NCBI RefSeq assembly: GCF_003014735.1
Contig: NZ_PYAX01000018.1
Span: forward strand, 1-64,000
From: Saccharothrix carnea
GTDB lineage: Bacteria > Actinomycetota > Actinomycetes > Mycobacteriales > Pseudonocardiaceae
Length of the DNA: 64,000 nucleotides
Direction of reading: 5' to 3'
Positions 7,530-16,768 of this stretch are shown here, piece after piece. The first letter of the stretch is position 1; every line of letters begins with the position of its first letter. The position numbers and the translations under genes are program-made. The notes under the pieces are model-generated. The model saw only the letters and a program-made list of their open reading frames with translations. It was not told the DNA's origin and searched no databases.

Positions 7530-9860
7530 TCACTCGACCACGCACGAGATCCAGTACTTGCCGCCCTCGTGGTGCACGCCGTGCGTCTCCGCGGCGAACC
7601 CGGGGAACCGCTGGTCGAACGCCTCCAGCACGCGCAGGTAACGCAGCAGCGGGCTGTCGGGCGACCCGACGCGCTCGCCGGGCACCAGCACCGGGATGCC
7701 GGGCGGCGTGGTGGTGACCTGAGTGGCCACCACGCGGTCGGCCAGGTCGTCCAGCCCGACCAGCTCGGTCCGGCCGCGGATGAACCGCTGGTAGGCCTCA
7801 GCAGGCGTCATCACGGCAGTGGGCGGCGTCGGGCTGGTGAACGCCTCGTTGAGCAGCTGCACCACCTTGCTGTCGGCGAGGCTGTGGTGCATCTCGTCGC
7901 ACAGCTGCGGCAACGTGAGCCGCCCGTACCGCTCGGGATGCGCCTTCACCAGGTCGGGCAGCACCTCGCCCAGCGGCGCGTCCTGGTCGTGGAGCTGCTT
8001 GAAGTCGGTGAGCGCGTCGAGCAGCGTGCCCCACTTGCCCTTCGTGATGCCCATGGAGAACAGCACCAGGAACGTGTAGACGTCGGTCTTCTCCACCACG
8101 ATCCGGCGGGTCTCCAGGTACGCGGTGACCACCCGGGCCGGTATGCCGAACGCCGACACGTCGCCCAGCGCGTCCACGCCGGGGCAGGTGATCGTCACCT
8201 TCACCGGGTCGAGCAGGCAGAAACCCGGCTCCAGGTCGGGGAAGCCGTGCCACTCGGCGTCGGGCTCCAACGTCCAGCAGCCCGGTTCGGTGCGCAGCAG
8301 GTCCAGCGGTGCCTGGTGGAACGGCACCCGCTCACCGGTGGCCGGGTCGGTGACCTCGGTCGGCTGCCAGACGCCGAAGAACCACGGCGGCCGGTCGCCC
8401 GCGTCGGCCAGCCGCCTGCCGAGCCGGATCATCGCCTGCCGGAACCGGACCGCCTCGGTGATCGCCTCGGTGGTCAGCCACTTCCCGGCCGGGCCGTCCA
8501 TCATGCCCGCCGCGACGTCGCACGAGGCGATCATCGGGTACAGCGGCGACGTGGTGCCGTGCATCATGTACGTCTCGTTGAACCGGGACCGGTCGAACGG
8601 CGCCTTGCCACCGGACTTCACGTGCACCATCGCGGACTGGGACAGCGCGGCCAGCAGCTTGTGCGAGCTGTGCGTCGCGAACACCGTGGGCCGCTGGTCC
8701 GCCGGCAGCGCCTCGACGTCGGCCGCCATCCCGTACCGGCGCGCGTAGAGCGGGTTGAACCGGCCGTAGGCGAACCACGCCTCGTCGAAGTGCAGCGCCC
8801 TGGTCGACGCGCCGAGCAGTTCGGTCACCCGGACGGTGTCGTAGCAGAGCCCGTCGTAGGTGGAGTTCGTGACGACCGCGTACGCCGCTTCCTGGCTCAC
8901 CGCGCCCGCCGCGATCGGTGTGCGTTCGACCTGCGCGCGCACCGCCGCCGCGGTCAGCCGTTCCGGCGGGATGGGCCCGGTGATCCCGTAGCCGTTGCGG
9001 GTGGGCACCAGGTAGACGGGGCGCGCGCCGGCGAGCGTGACACCGTGGTTGATCGCCTTGTGGCAGTTGCGGTCCAGCAGCGTGATCTCGTCGTTGGCCA
9101 CCGCGCTGTGGATGATCATCCGGTTGGACGTCGACGTGCCGTGCAGCACGAAGTAGGTCTCGTCGGCGCCGAAGATGCGGGCGGCGTTGCGCTCGGCCTC
9201 GCCGACCGGACCGGTGTGCTCGAACAGCGAGCCGAGTTCGCCGACCGACACCGAGATGTCGGTGCGGAACAGCCGCTCGCCGAAGTAGTCGAAGAACGCG
9301 CGCCCGACCGGCGACTTGAGGAACGCGATGCCGCCGGCGTGCGCCGGGGTGTGCCACGAGTACGGGTGCGTGTCGTCGAACCGGCGCAGCTCGCGGAAGA
9401 ACGGCGGCAGGATGTGGTCGAGGTAGTGGCGCGCGGCGAAGTCGATCCGGCCCGCGATGAAGTCCGGGGTGTCCTCCAGCAGCCAGATCCAGCCGTTGAT
9501 CACCTCGGAGACCCACAGCGGCGTCTCGTCGCTGTAGTCGCCGGTGGTCAGCAGGAACACCGGCAGCCGCGAGGAGAACCGGTCCAGCAGCATCCGCAGC
9601 ACCCCGCCCTCCACGGCCGGGCCGGTGTCGGCGGGCCGGACGGCGCCGCCGGCCAGTTCCCAGCTCACGACGGCGGCGGCGAGGTCGGGCTGCGCGGTGA
9701 TCGCCGAGGCGGCGTCGGTGGCCGAGTGGACGATCATCACCTCGTGCCCGCACTCGCCCAGGTGCGCGCAGACCTGCTGGACCTTGGCCGCCGGCACGGT
9801 GTTGTCCTCGGCCGGCTTCTCGGTGGCGATCAGGATGGTGGACCGGGTCATCAGGATCAT
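7530..9860 (-). CDS. PLP-dependent Orn/Lys/Arg decarboxylase, fold III family
   Basis: A 776-residue member of the large bacterial ornithine/lysine/arginine decarboxylases. The N-terminal wing is a response-regulator-like domain (about 1-120). The PLP core follows, with VLHGTSTSNRMIIHS, HFDEAWFAYGRF (aspartate that contacts the pyridine N) and the Schiff-base lysine in ATHSSHKLLAAL. The C-terminal domain includes DVYTFLVLFSMGITKGKW. It would make a polyamine or monoamine (putrescine, cadaverine or agmatine) and CO2; the substrate cannot be told from sequence alone. The start at ATG 9860 has AGGA 5 bases upstream; ATG 9851 is an alternative. It stands alone as a single-gene unit. Confidence 0.88.
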   Translation of the reverse strand: MILMTRSTILIATEKPAEDNTVPAAKVQQVCAHLGECGHEVMIVHSATDAASAITAQPDLAAAVVSWELAGGAVRPADTGPAVEGGVLRMLLDRFSSRLPVFLLTTGDYSDETPLWVSEVINGWIWLLEDTPDFIAGRIDFAARHYLDHILPPFFRELRRFDDTHPYSWHTPAHAGGIAFLKSPVGRAFFDYFGERLFRTDISVSVGELGSLFEHTGPVGEAERNAARIFGADETYFVLHGTSTSNRMIIHSAVANDEITLLDRNCHKAINHGVTLAGARPVYLVPTRNGYGITGPIPPERLTAAAVRAQVERTPIAAGAVSQEAAYAVVTNSTYDGLCYDTVRVTELLGASTRALHFDEAWFAYGRFNPLYARRYGMAADVEALPADQRPTVFATHSSHKLLAALSQSAMVHVKSGGKAPFDRSRFNETYMMHGTTSPLYPMIASCDVAAGMMDGPAGKWLTTEAITEAVRFRQAMIRLGRRLADAGDRPPWFFGVWQPTEVTDPATGERVPFHQAPLDLLRTEPGCWTLEPDAEWHGFPDLEPGFCLLDPVKVTITCPGVDALGDVSAFGIPARVVTAYLETRRIVVEKTDVYTFLVLFSMGITKGKWGTLLDALTDFKQLHDQDAPLGEVLPDLVKAHPERYGRLTLPQLCDEMHHSLADSKVVQLLNEAFTSPTPPTAVMTPAEAYQRFIRGRTELVGLDDLADRVVATQVTTTPPGIPVLVPGERVGSPDSPLLRYLRVLEAFDQRFPGFAAETHGVHHEGGKYWISCVVE

Positions 9861-9969
9861 CTGCTTCCTACGCCGGGGTACCCACCGAGCGTAGAAGCGG
9901 TGTGGACGAACGCCGGCCACGTCACCACAACGTGTACAGGCTCACCCGGCCGTGGTGGAAGCGCTTCGC

Positions 9970-10533
9970 TCAGTCGAGCGAGTAGGCCATCTCCACCCCG
10001 GCCAACGTCACCCCATCGGGGAGCTGAACCCGAGTCCGGTTCACCTCGCGGAATCCGAACGACCGGTACAGCGGCACGCCGGGCAGCGTGGCCATCAGCA
10101 CCAGGGACCGGAAGCCGGCCGCCTTGGCGTCCCGGGCGCACGCGTCCAGGGTGGCGCGGCCCAGCCCTCGGCGCGTCCAGTCACCGCGGACGAACATCGC
10201 CCGCACCCTCGCGGGCTCCGCGGCCGGGTCGAGCAGGCGGCCGTCAGTGGGCCGGTCACCCGATCCGGTGTAGAGCTTGTCGCGCTTGCTCCACCCGCCG
10301 CACGCCACGACGTCCCCGCCCACCTCGTGGACGAAGTAGGTGCCGTCGTCGATCAGCACCACGTCCGGCTCGGTGAGGTAGCGCGCCGCGCTCGCTGTCT
10401 CGCGCTCGTCGTGGAAGCGCGGGAACAGCTCCAGCACCGACCGGCGCATGAGCGCGGCGATCCGCGGCACGTCCGACCGGACCGCTTCGCGGTGCACGGG
10501 CACCGGGTCCACGCCGGACCCACCGTCAGCCAC
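9970..10533 (-). CDS. GNAT family N-acetyltransferase
   Basis: A 187-residue GNAT protein. The acetyl-CoA binding signature is the segment RAMFVRGDWTRRGLGRATLD (about residues 111-130, with R-x-x-G-L-G), followed by the beta-strand SLVLMATLPGVPLYRSFGF that is typical of the C-terminal half. The GTG start at 10533 overlaps the end of the SLC13 transporter gene by 8 bases, so the two are co-transcribed and probably coupled. The acceptor substrate is unknown. Confidence 0.8.
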   Translation of the reverse strand: MADGGSGVDPVPVHREAVRSDVPRIAALMRRSVLELFPRFHDERETASAARYLTEPDVVLIDDGTYFVHEVGGDVVACGGWSKRDKLYTGSGDRPTDGRLLDPAAEPARVRAMFVRGDWTRRGLGRATLDACARDAKAAGFRSLVLMATLPGVPLYRSFGFREVNRTRVQLPDGVTLAGVEMAYSLD

Positions 10534-12130
10534 CGATGCCGACCAATGCCACCATCACCGGCAGGCCGAGCAGGATCAGCACCGCGCCGAGCACGTCGAA
10601 CGAGATGCCGGACCTGATCATCTTGGTGATCGGCACCACGCCCGACCCGTAGACGACGGCGTTCTGCGGCGTCGACACCGGCAGCATGAACCCGAACGAC
10701 GCGGCGAACGTCGCGGCCAGCGCGGGGACGAACGGGTCGACGCCTGCGGCGACCGCGATCGGGATGACGATCGGCACCACCACGGCCGCCGACGCGGTGT
10801 TGCTGGTCGTCTCCGACACCACGATCGCCAGCACGACGGCGAAGATCGTGATCGGCACGACGCTGCTCAGCCCGAGCGCGTCGGACGCGGTCTCACCCAG
10901 GGTCTTGGCCAGGCCGGTGCTCGCCAGCAGCGAGCCGAAGATGATGCCGGTGCCGAACAGCAGGATGGTGCCCCAGTCGATCTCCGCCGCGTCCCGCCAT
11001 CGCAGCGTGAACTCGCGCCGGCGCCAGTCCGTCGGCAGCAGGTACAGCAGGGACGCGCCGAGCACGGCGACGATGCCCTCGTCCAGCCGGTCGCTGATCA
11101 CCGCGTAGACGTCCGAGTCGTTGCCCGCCACCAGTGCGACGATGCCGGGCACGATCCACAGCGTCACCGTGACGCCGAACGCGATCAGGGTGTTCTTCTC
11201 CGCGCGGGACAGCGGTCCCATGGCCGCCCGCTCACCCGCGACGTAGTCGGCCACGCCCTCGATGCGCCGGATCTCCGGCCGGTTGAGCAGCAGCAGGACG
11301 ACCGCCAGTGCCACGAACATGAGCGCGCAGATCGGCAGCGCGGTGGCCGTCCACTGGGCGAACGAGATCCGCTCGCCGGTGGCCTCCTCGATCAGTCCGC
11401 GCCCGATCAGGTTCGGCGGCGTGCCGACCGGGGTCAGCAGGCCGCCCACGCTCGCGCCGTAGGCCAGCATCAGCATGATCGCCGCGCCGACCCGCAGCCG
11501 CAGCGGGTCGAAGTCGGCCGCCACCAGGCCCCGGTCCTGCAACAGCTTCGCGATGACGCCGAGGATGCCCAGCGCGGTCGGCAACAGCATCGCCACCGTG
11601 GCCGTGTTGGACACGAACGCGGACAGCACGCAGGTGATGCCGCCGAACGCGACGATCACGCCGGTGGTCGAGGAGCCGACCCGGGGCAGGGCGAGGATCC
11701 GGAACGCGAACCGCCGGGCCAGGCCGTGCTTGAGCATCGCCTGGGCCAGGATGAACGCGCCGATGAACGTGAAGATGGTCGACGAGCCGAACGGGCGCAG
11801 CGCCGCGTCGGGCGGCACGACGTTCAGGATGACGATGAACGCCACGCCGATCAGGCCGCCGATCGGGATCGGCACCGCCTCGGTGATCCACAGCACGATC
11901 ACGCCGAGCAGGATCCCGCCCAGCGTCTGCTGGTGGCCCGGGATGTCCAGAGGCAGGGCCAGGAACACGATCGCGACGAGCGGCGCGAGCCACAACCCGA
12001 CCGTCCGGCGTCCGCGCTCGAACTTCTCCTCGGCCGGGGACAGCCGCTGCTCGCCCAAGCCCCGGTAGGTCGAGTGGCCGAGCAGGGCTTGGTCGACGTC
12101 GGTCCGGTTCGTGGGCTTCCCGTCAGCCAT
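10526..12130 (-). CDS. SLC13/DASS family sodium-coupled anion transporter
   Basis: A 534-residue polytopic membrane protein with about 11-12 hydrophobic segments. Both halves carry the family's SNT-type motifs: FVSNTATVAMLLPTALGI near residue 165 and SETTSNTASAAVVVPIVI near residue 450. Each is followed by a Pro-containing hairpin (GTPPNLIG and PVSTPQNAVVYGSG). The family imports di- and tricarboxylates or sulfate with Na+. The substrate here is not determined, although Thr/Pro-rich hairpins of this kind are usual in dicarboxylate carriers. The ATG at 12130 is preceded by GGGAGG. The GNAT gene follows with an 8-base overlap. Confidence 0.88.
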   Translation of the reverse strand: MADGKPTNRTDVDQALLGHSTYRGLGEQRLSPAEEKFERGRRTVGLWLAPLVAIVFLALPLDIPGHQQTLGGILLGVIVLWITEAVPIPIGGLIGVAFIVILNVVPPDAALRPFGSSTIFTFIGAFILAQAMLKHGLARRFAFRILALPRVGSSTTGVIVAFGGITCVLSAFVSNTATVAMLLPTALGILGVIAKLLQDRGLVAADFDPLRLRVGAAIMLMLAYGASVGGLLTPVGTPPNLIGRGLIEEATGERISFAQWTATALPICALMFVALAVVLLLLNRPEIRRIEGVADYVAGERAAMGPLSRAEKNTLIAFGVTVTLWIVPGIVALVAGNDSDVYAVISDRLDEGIVAVLGASLLYLLPTDWRRREFTLRWRDAAEIDWGTILLFGTGIIFGSLLASTGLAKTLGETASDALGLSSVVPITIFAVVLAIVVSETTSNTASAAVVVPIVIPIAVAAGVDPFVPALAATFAASFGFMLPVSTPQNAVVYGSGVVPITKMIRSGISFDVLGAVLILLGLPVMVALVGIGG

Positions 12131-12224
12131 GATCAGCCTCCCGTCGTCCACCTCCACCCTGGCACCGCACGGCCCGGATCGGCTATCCGCCGGCCGCGTT
12201 GTCCTCGCGGGCTCGGGCGATCGG

Positions 12225-12518
12225 TCACGGGCGCGGGCGGTGACGGGTCCACTTGCGCCCACCGCGCTCGGCTCGCGGGGTGGTGGCGGCGACGCAGCGC
12301 GGGCACAGCCACAAGTTCTGCCCGGAGGTCTCCGAGAGCCACCGCGCGTCCGGCCACGGCACGTGCCGGAACCGGCCGAGGCGGCTGCGGCTGAGGGCTT
12401 GGCCGCACAGCGTCTGGTTGGTGCCGGGCGTCCACGCGTGCACGTCGCCGGACGGCTGCCGCACGCCGTCCTCGTCCACCCACTGGCTCGACGCGGCGAC
12501 GCACGGCGGGGCACCCAT
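12225..12518 (-). CDS. Conserved small Cys-containing protein
   Basis: A 97-residue hypothetical protein. It has HAWTPGTNQTLCGQALSRS in the middle and a CPRCV knuckle near the C-terminus, with further conserved-looking Trp residues (FRHVPWPDARWL, NLWLCPRC). A metal-binding ribbon is likely. Proteins of this kind are common in Pseudonocardiales and lack an assigned function. It runs in the same direction as the DUF6292-like gene 48 bp upstream of its start, so the two may form an operon. Confidence 0.55.
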   Translation of the reverse strand: MGAPPCVAASSQWVDEDGVRQPSGDVHAWTPGTNQTLCGQALSRSRLGRFRHVPWPDARWLSETSGQNLWLCPRCVAATTPRAERGGRKWTRHRPRP

Positions 12519-12566
12519 GCCGGCGGTGTACCCGCCCGCGGCGCGCCCGACACCGTCCTTTGTGGA

Positions 12567-12992
12567 TCACGCGCCGCGCTGCGCCGGCACGAGCGCGGCG
12601 GCCGCGTACGGCGCCAAGAGGTGCGTCACCTCGCCGCGCGGTGCTCCCGACCGCGGGCCGGGCACGTGCTCACCGCGGAACAAGCCGCGCACCCAGCGGG
12701 CGACGGCACCCGGCGGCGGCACGACGTCCGGGCCGAAGTGCGCCTGGACGAGCACGTCCTCGCCGCTGTGCGTCTCCACCGCGGCCGACCAGCCGCGCTC
12801 CTCGTCCCACAGCAGCGCCACGTCCCGGTCGGGGAACCCCGGCAGCCTGCCCTCCAGCGCCAGGTACGCCGTGGCGGGCCGTTCGGCCTGCACGTACGAG
12901 CACTCCCCGCTGAGCCCCAGTTCTTCGGTGACCCGGCGCACGTAGCCGCGCAGGCCCCACATCAACGCGTCGTCGAAATCCAGCTCCACCAC
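12567..12992 (-). CDS. DUF6292-like protein
   Basis: A 141-residue protein starting at tandem GTG codons (12992 and 12989), with AAGGTGG about 6 bases upstream. It opens VVELDFDDALMWGLRGYVRRV and continues through a predicted alpha/beta fold ending near GEVTHLLAPYAAAA. This resembles the DUF6292 family found widely in Pseudonocardiaceae, which has no known function. The reading frame continues upstream of 12992 without an ATG, but that part overlaps the divergent kinase promoter and is unlikely to be translated. Confidence 0.6.
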   Translation of the reverse strand: MVELDFDDALMWGLRGYVRRVTEELGLSGECSYVQAERPATAYLALEGRLPGFPDRDVALLWDEERGWSAAVETHSGEDVLVQAHFGPDVVPPPGAVARWVRGLFRGEHVPGPRSGAPRGEVTHLLAPYAAAALVPAQRGA

Positions 12993-13110
12993 GCACCGCC
13001 ACCTTCCCCGGTCCTCCGGGACGTCGATGCGCCGGCTGTTTGACGCTTTGGCCGAATACCCCGACCGGGTGAGACGGGAAACCACTGTTTCGATCCAGCC
13101 GGGTTTGACC

Positions 13111-14238
13111 ATGGTGTTCGCGCTCAAGCACAGTGGTGGCGTGCAGCGGGCGTTGAGCATCCTGACGGTGGTGGCGTACGTGACGCTGCCGCTCGGGTCG
13201 GAGAGCTTCGAGCAGCTGCTCGTGCCGACCCTGCTCGTCGGGCTGGCCTACGGCGCGCTCGCCGTCTTCGGCTTCCCGTTCGCGCAACGGCGGGGCAGGG
13301 CGTTCGCCGCGGCGTACGTCCTCGTCCAGCTGCCGTTGGGGTTCGTGCTGTTCGCGCTGTCCGGCGCGGCGGTGGGCGCGGTGCTGCTGCTGGTGGTGCT
13401 GGTCGCGCAGGCCGTGCTGCTGCTGCCGCTGCCGGCCGCCGCCGCGGTGGCCGCGGTGATCCCCTTGATCCACGTGGAGATGGAGTGGCCCGACGGGCTG
13501 CGCGAAGGGCTGGGCACGTTGGCCGTCACCGCGTTCACGGTCGTCATCACGGAGCTGCTGGTGCGGGAGCAACGAGCCCGCGCCGAACTCGCGGTGGCCA
13601 ACGAGCGGCTGCGCGGGTACGCCGCGCAGGCCGAGCAGCTCGCGATCACGCAGGAGCGCAACCGGGTCGCCCGCGACATCCACGACGGGCTGGGCCACCA
13701 CCTGACCGTCGTCCAGATGCTCCTGCAGGCCGCACGCGCGGTGATCGGCACCGCCGAGCCCGACCGGCTCGACGCGATGCTGGCCAAGGCGCAGGACCAG
13801 TCGAAGCAGGCGTTGGCCGAAGTGCGCCGGTCGGTCGCCGCGCTGCGCGAACCCCGGCCCGAGCCGCTGGTGGACGCGTTGCGCGCGTTGGCGTCCGAGG
13901 TCAGCGAGGCCGGTGTGCCGACCGACGTCGAGGTGCGCGGCTCGGCCCGCGCCACCCGCGCCGAGGTCGAGGAGTCGTTGTTCCGGGCCGCCCAGGAGGG
14001 ACTGACCAACGTGCGCAAGCACGCCGACGCGACCGCCGCGACCGTCGTGCTCGACTACGGGCGCGTCGACCTGGTCCGGTTGGAGGTGCGCGACGACGGC
14101 CGCGGGCTGGGCGACGACCCCGGTGGCGGGTTCGGCCTGGTCGGGCTCGAGGAACGCGTCACCGGGCTGGGCGGCCGGGTGTCGGTCGACTCGGCCGCGG
14201 GGCGCGGCGTGACGCTGACCGTGGAGGTGCCGGCATGA
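13111..14238 (+). CDS. NarL-type sensor histidine kinase
   Basis: A 375-residue membrane kinase. The N-terminal 150 residues hold five or six hydrophobic segments with very short loops, so the signal is probably sensed within the membrane. The HisKA_3 dimerisation domain has the phospho-acceptor His191 in RNRVARDIHDGLGHHL. The HATPase_c domain has FRAAQEGLTNVRKHA (N-box) and VRDDGRGLGDDPGGGFGLVG (G boxes). The stop overlaps the response regulator start (ATGA). The start at ATG 13111 is chosen because the sensor helices begin just after it; ATG 13027 is possible. Confidence 0.88.
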   Translation: MVFALKHSGGVQRALSILTVVAYVTLPLGSESFEQLLVPTLLVGLAYGALAVFGFPFAQRRGRAFAAAYVLVQLPLGFVLFALSGAAVGAVLLLVVLVAQAVLLLPLPAAAAVAAVIPLIHVEMEWPDGLREGLGTLAVTAFTVVITELLVREQRARAELAVANERLRGYAAQAEQLAITQERNRVARDIHDGLGHHLTVVQMLLQAARAVIGTAEPDRLDAMLAKAQDQSKQALAEVRRSVAALREPRPEPLVDALRALASEVSEAGVPTDVEVRGSARATRAEVEESLFRAAQEGLTNVRKHADATAATVVLDYGRVDLVRLEVRDDGRGLGDDPGGGFGLVGLEERVTGLGGRVSVDSAAGRGVTLTVEVPA

Positions 14239-14894
14239 CCGACTCCCCCGTGCGCGTGCTGATCGTGGACGACCAGGCCCTGTTCCGGGAGGCGCTGGCG
14301 ACACTGCTGGAGGTCCAGCCCGAGATCGAGGTGGTCGGCGAGGCCGGTGACGGCGAGCAGGCCGTGCGGCTGTGCGCCGAGCTGCGGCCGGACGTCGTGC
14401 TGATGGACCTGCGGATGCCCGTGCTGGACGGCATCGCGGCCACCGACCGGCTGCGGGTCGAGCAGCCCGGGGTGCGGGTGCTGGCGCTGACCACGTTCGA
14501 CGACGACGCGGACGTGTTCGCGGCGGTGCGCGCCGGTGCGTTGGGCTACCTGCTCAAGGACGTCTCGTCGGCCCGGCTGGTCGAGGCGCTGGTCGCGGCA
14601 CGGCGCGGCGAGTCGGTGCTGCAGCCGTCCGTGGCGGCGAAGCTCGTGGCGCGCGTCGCGCAGTTGCCGCAGGAAGGCGCCCCGCGGCCTCGGCAGCTGC
14701 CCGTGCCGCTGTCGGAACGGGAACTGGAGGTCGTGCGGCTGCTCGCCGGGGGTCGCAGCAACCGCGAGATCGCCGGCAGCCTGTACCTGGCCGAGGGCAC
14801 CGTGAAGAACCTCGTCACCAGCGTGCTGGCCAAGCTCCAGGTGCGCGACCGCACGCAGGCCGCGCTGCGCGCCCGTGAGCTCGGGCTCTGCTGA
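14235..14894 (+). CDS. NarL/FixJ family response regulator
   Basis: A 219-residue two-domain regulator that pairs with the overlapping kinase gene. The receiver domain has the acidic pocket VDDQ at residues 11-14, phospho-acceptor Asp58 in VVLMDLRMP, and a conserved Lys in GYLLKD. The C-terminal LuxR-type helix-turn-helix reads LSERELEVVRLLAGG, then SNREIAGSLYLAEGTVKNLV. A cluster of TGACCT half-sites begins within 2 bases of its stop codon and precedes the next two genes, which are plausible targets. Confidence 0.9.
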   Translation: MTDSPVRVLIVDDQALFREALATLLEVQPEIEVVGEAGDGEQAVRLCAELRPDVVLMDLRMPVLDGIAATDRLRVEQPGVRVLALTTFDDDADVFAAVRAGALGYLLKDVSSARLVEALVAARRGESVLQPSVAAKLVARVAQLPQEGAPRPRQLPVPLSERELEVVRLLAGGRSNREIAGSLYLAEGTVKNLVTSVLAKLQVRDRTQAALRARELGLC

Positions 14895-14933
14895 GGTCAT
14901 GTGACCTCACGCATGACCTTCGGCACCTGACCT
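14892..14933. promoter_or_regulatory. Cluster of TGACCT half-sites with an 18-bp palindrome
   Basis: TGAGGTCATGTGACCTCA (14892-14909) is a perfect 8-bp inverted repeat with a 2-base centre, beginning at the response regulator stop codon. Two more direct TGACCT copies follow at 14914 and 14928. The cluster is about 60 bp upstream of the next gene. It could be an operator for the adjacent LuxR-type regulator, or a weak terminator. Confidence 0.4.
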
Positions 14934-14993
14934 CGCCGCTCCAGCAGCCCAGGATCTCCCTTGCACACAACGGATCGCAACGGAGGAGCTGTC

Positions 14994-15395
14994 ATGAGTC
15001 CGGAGCAGACGATCACCGGGACGGACCGGAAGCGGTGGCTGCGCTTCGCCCGGCACGCGGTGGAGATGGCCGTGTCCATGGTGGTGGGCATGGTGGCGCT
15101 GGAGCCGGTCTGGTCGTTCGCCTGGCCGGGCCTGGCCGACAACGCGACCGCGCACGTGCTGGTGATGGCGACGAACATGTCGCTGGGCATGGGGCTGTGG
15201 ATGAGGATCCGGCGGCACGGCTGGGCGGGTATCGCGGAGATGTCCGTCGCGATGTACGCGCCGTTCGTCGTGCTGCTGCCGTTCCACTGGGCCGGCGCGC
15301 TGTCCGGGATGGCGCTGATGACCGCCGGGCACGTGCTGATGGTCCCGGCGATGCTGGTCGCCATGTGGCGCCGCCGCCACGAGTACGGGTGCTGA
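14994..15395 (+). CDS. Small multi-pass membrane protein
   Basis: A 133-residue protein with four predicted membrane segments. They are Met-rich (AVEMAVSMVVGMVALEPVW, HVLVMATNMSLGMGLWMRI, then two after a short loop), and the protein ends in a basic tail RRRHEYGC. It starts at ATG 14994, behind a strong GGAGGAG. I do not recognise a family with certainty; similar proteins in actinomycetes are often carried as hypothetical. It ends 2 bases before the DJ-1-like gene, so the two form an operon downstream of the two-component pair. Confidence 0.65.
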   Translation: MSPEQTITGTDRKRWLRFARHAVEMAVSMVVGMVALEPVWSFAWPGLADNATAHVLVMATNMSLGMGLWMRIRRHGWAGIAEMSVAMYAPFVVLLPFHWAGALSGMALMTAGHVLMVPAMLVAMWRRRHEYGC

Positions 15396-15397
15396 CC

Positions 15398-16768
15398 ATG
15401 CGCACCGTCGCGCGGATCGCCGTCTTCCTGCTCGCCGCACTCGCCCTGCCCACCGCTCTCGGCGCGCCGACCGTCCGTGCCGCGTTCGACCACCTGAACG
15501 CGGCACGGGCGGACGGTGCCGCTCCCCCGCTCGCACGGGTCGCGCACGACCCCGCCAAGCCGACCGCGGTGGTCGTGGTGGGTGAGCGCGGCGCCGTCGT
15601 GTCCGACACCCTCGCCCCCTACGAGATCCTGGCCACGACCGGCGCGCTCAACGTCTACGCGGTCGCGCCGTCCGCCCGCCCGGCGCCGCTGACCGGCGGC
15701 CTCGACCTGGTGCCGGACCTGACCTTCGCCGGGCTGGACGACCTGCTCGGCGAGGCCGCCGACGTGGTGGTCGTGCCCGCCATGCCCGATCTCGGTGAAC
15801 CCACGTCGAAGCCGGTCACGGACTGGCTGGCGCGGCAGGCGGCCGGTGGGGCGCTCCTGCTCGGCGTGTGCAACGGCTCCGGGGTGCTCGCCTCGGCCGG
15901 GCTGCTCGACGGCCGTGACGCCACCGCGCACTGGTTGCGCCTCGACGCGTTCGAGGACGACTACCCGGACGTCGCCTGGGCTCGCGGCACGCGGTACGTG
16001 GACGACGGTGACGTGATCACCACGGCCGGGATCCTGTCGGGGGTCGACGGCACGCTGCGCGTGGTCGAGCGGCTGGTCGGCCCGGACGCCGCGGCCCGTG
16101 CGGCGCAGGCGACCGGCTGGCGGCACTACCACCCGGGCACCGCGGCGTCGATGGCGCAGGCGCGGGTGCGGCCGGCCGACGCCGTGGTGGCGTTCAACAC
16201 CGCGTTCGGCTGGGACCGCGACACGACCGGGGTCCTGCTCACCGATGGCGTCGGTGAGATCGAGCTGGCGTCGGTGTTCGACACCTACGGCCAGTCGTTG
16301 GCCGTGCGCACGGTGGCCGTGGGTGCCGGGCAGGTCCGGTCGCGGCACGGGTTGGCGTTCGTGCCGAGGGCGGAGCCGGGCGGTGACGTGGACCGCTTGG
16401 TGGTTCCGGGTGCGCAGGCCGCGCAACAACGGCGGGCGGGCTCGGCCGCGGTCTACCCGCACGGGGACGGCGGGTTCCCGTTCGACGGCGTGCTGCGCGA
16501 CCTGGCGCGCACCACCGACGTGGCCACCGCGACGTGGACGGCTCGGGTGCTGGAGTACCCGACCGACCACCTCGCGCTCAGCGGGCAGGCTTGGCCGTGG
16601 ACCCGCACGCTGCGGCCGTTCGGGCTGGCCTTCCTGGGCGTGCTCGTGGCGCTCGGGCTGATCCGGTTGGCGCGGTCCCGGCGTGCGGTCAGGTCGACAC
16701 CAGCCGCACCGCCGCCACCGCCTCGTCCACGGACGGGTGCAGCGGCAGGGCCGCATCCACCTGGCTGA
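15398..16768 (+). CDS. Membrane-anchored DJ-1/PfpI-like protein
   Basis: A 456-residue protein with an N-terminal signal or anchor helix (RIAVFLLAALALPTALGAPT), one or two DJ-1/PfpI-like alpha/beta domains, and a C-terminal membrane helix (FGLAFLGVLVALGLIRLA) followed by a Pro-rich tail. The nucleophile-elbow Cys is in ALLLGVCNGSGVLASAGLL, as in the GATase1-like superfamily. Most of the protein should lie outside the cell. It may act as a peptidase or a chaperone-like enzyme; this is inference. Its last 80 bases overlap the 3' end of the convergent STAS gene, an unusually long convergent overlap. Confidence 0.7.
   Translation: MRTVARIAVFLLAALALPTALGAPTVRAAFDHLNAARADGAAPPLARVAHDPAKPTAVVVVGERGAVVSDTLAPYEILATTGALNVYAVAPSARPAPLTGGLDLVPDLTFAGLDDLLGEAADVVVVPAMPDLGEPTSKPVTDWLARQAAGGALLLGVCNGSGVLASAGLLDGRDATAHWLRLDAFEDDYPDVAWARGTRYVDDGDVITTAGILSGVDGTLRVVERLVGPDAAARAAQATGWRHYHPGTAASMAQARVRPADAVVAFNTAFGWDRDTTGVLLTDGVGEIELASVFDTYGQSLAVRTVAVGAGQVRSRHGLAFVPRAEPGGDVDRLVVPGAQAAQQRRAGSAAVYPHGDGGFPFDGVLRDLARTTDVATATWTARVLEYPTDHLALSGQAWPWTRTLRPFGLAFLGVLVALGLIRLARSRRAVRSTPAAPPPPPRPRTGAAAGPHPPG

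Noticed and set aside
12993-13160. Possible N-terminal extension of the DUF6292-like protein to an upstream start.
   Set aside because: The extra residues overlap the divergent kinase 5' end and do not look like the family's start; a good SD sequence precedes the internal GTG codons.
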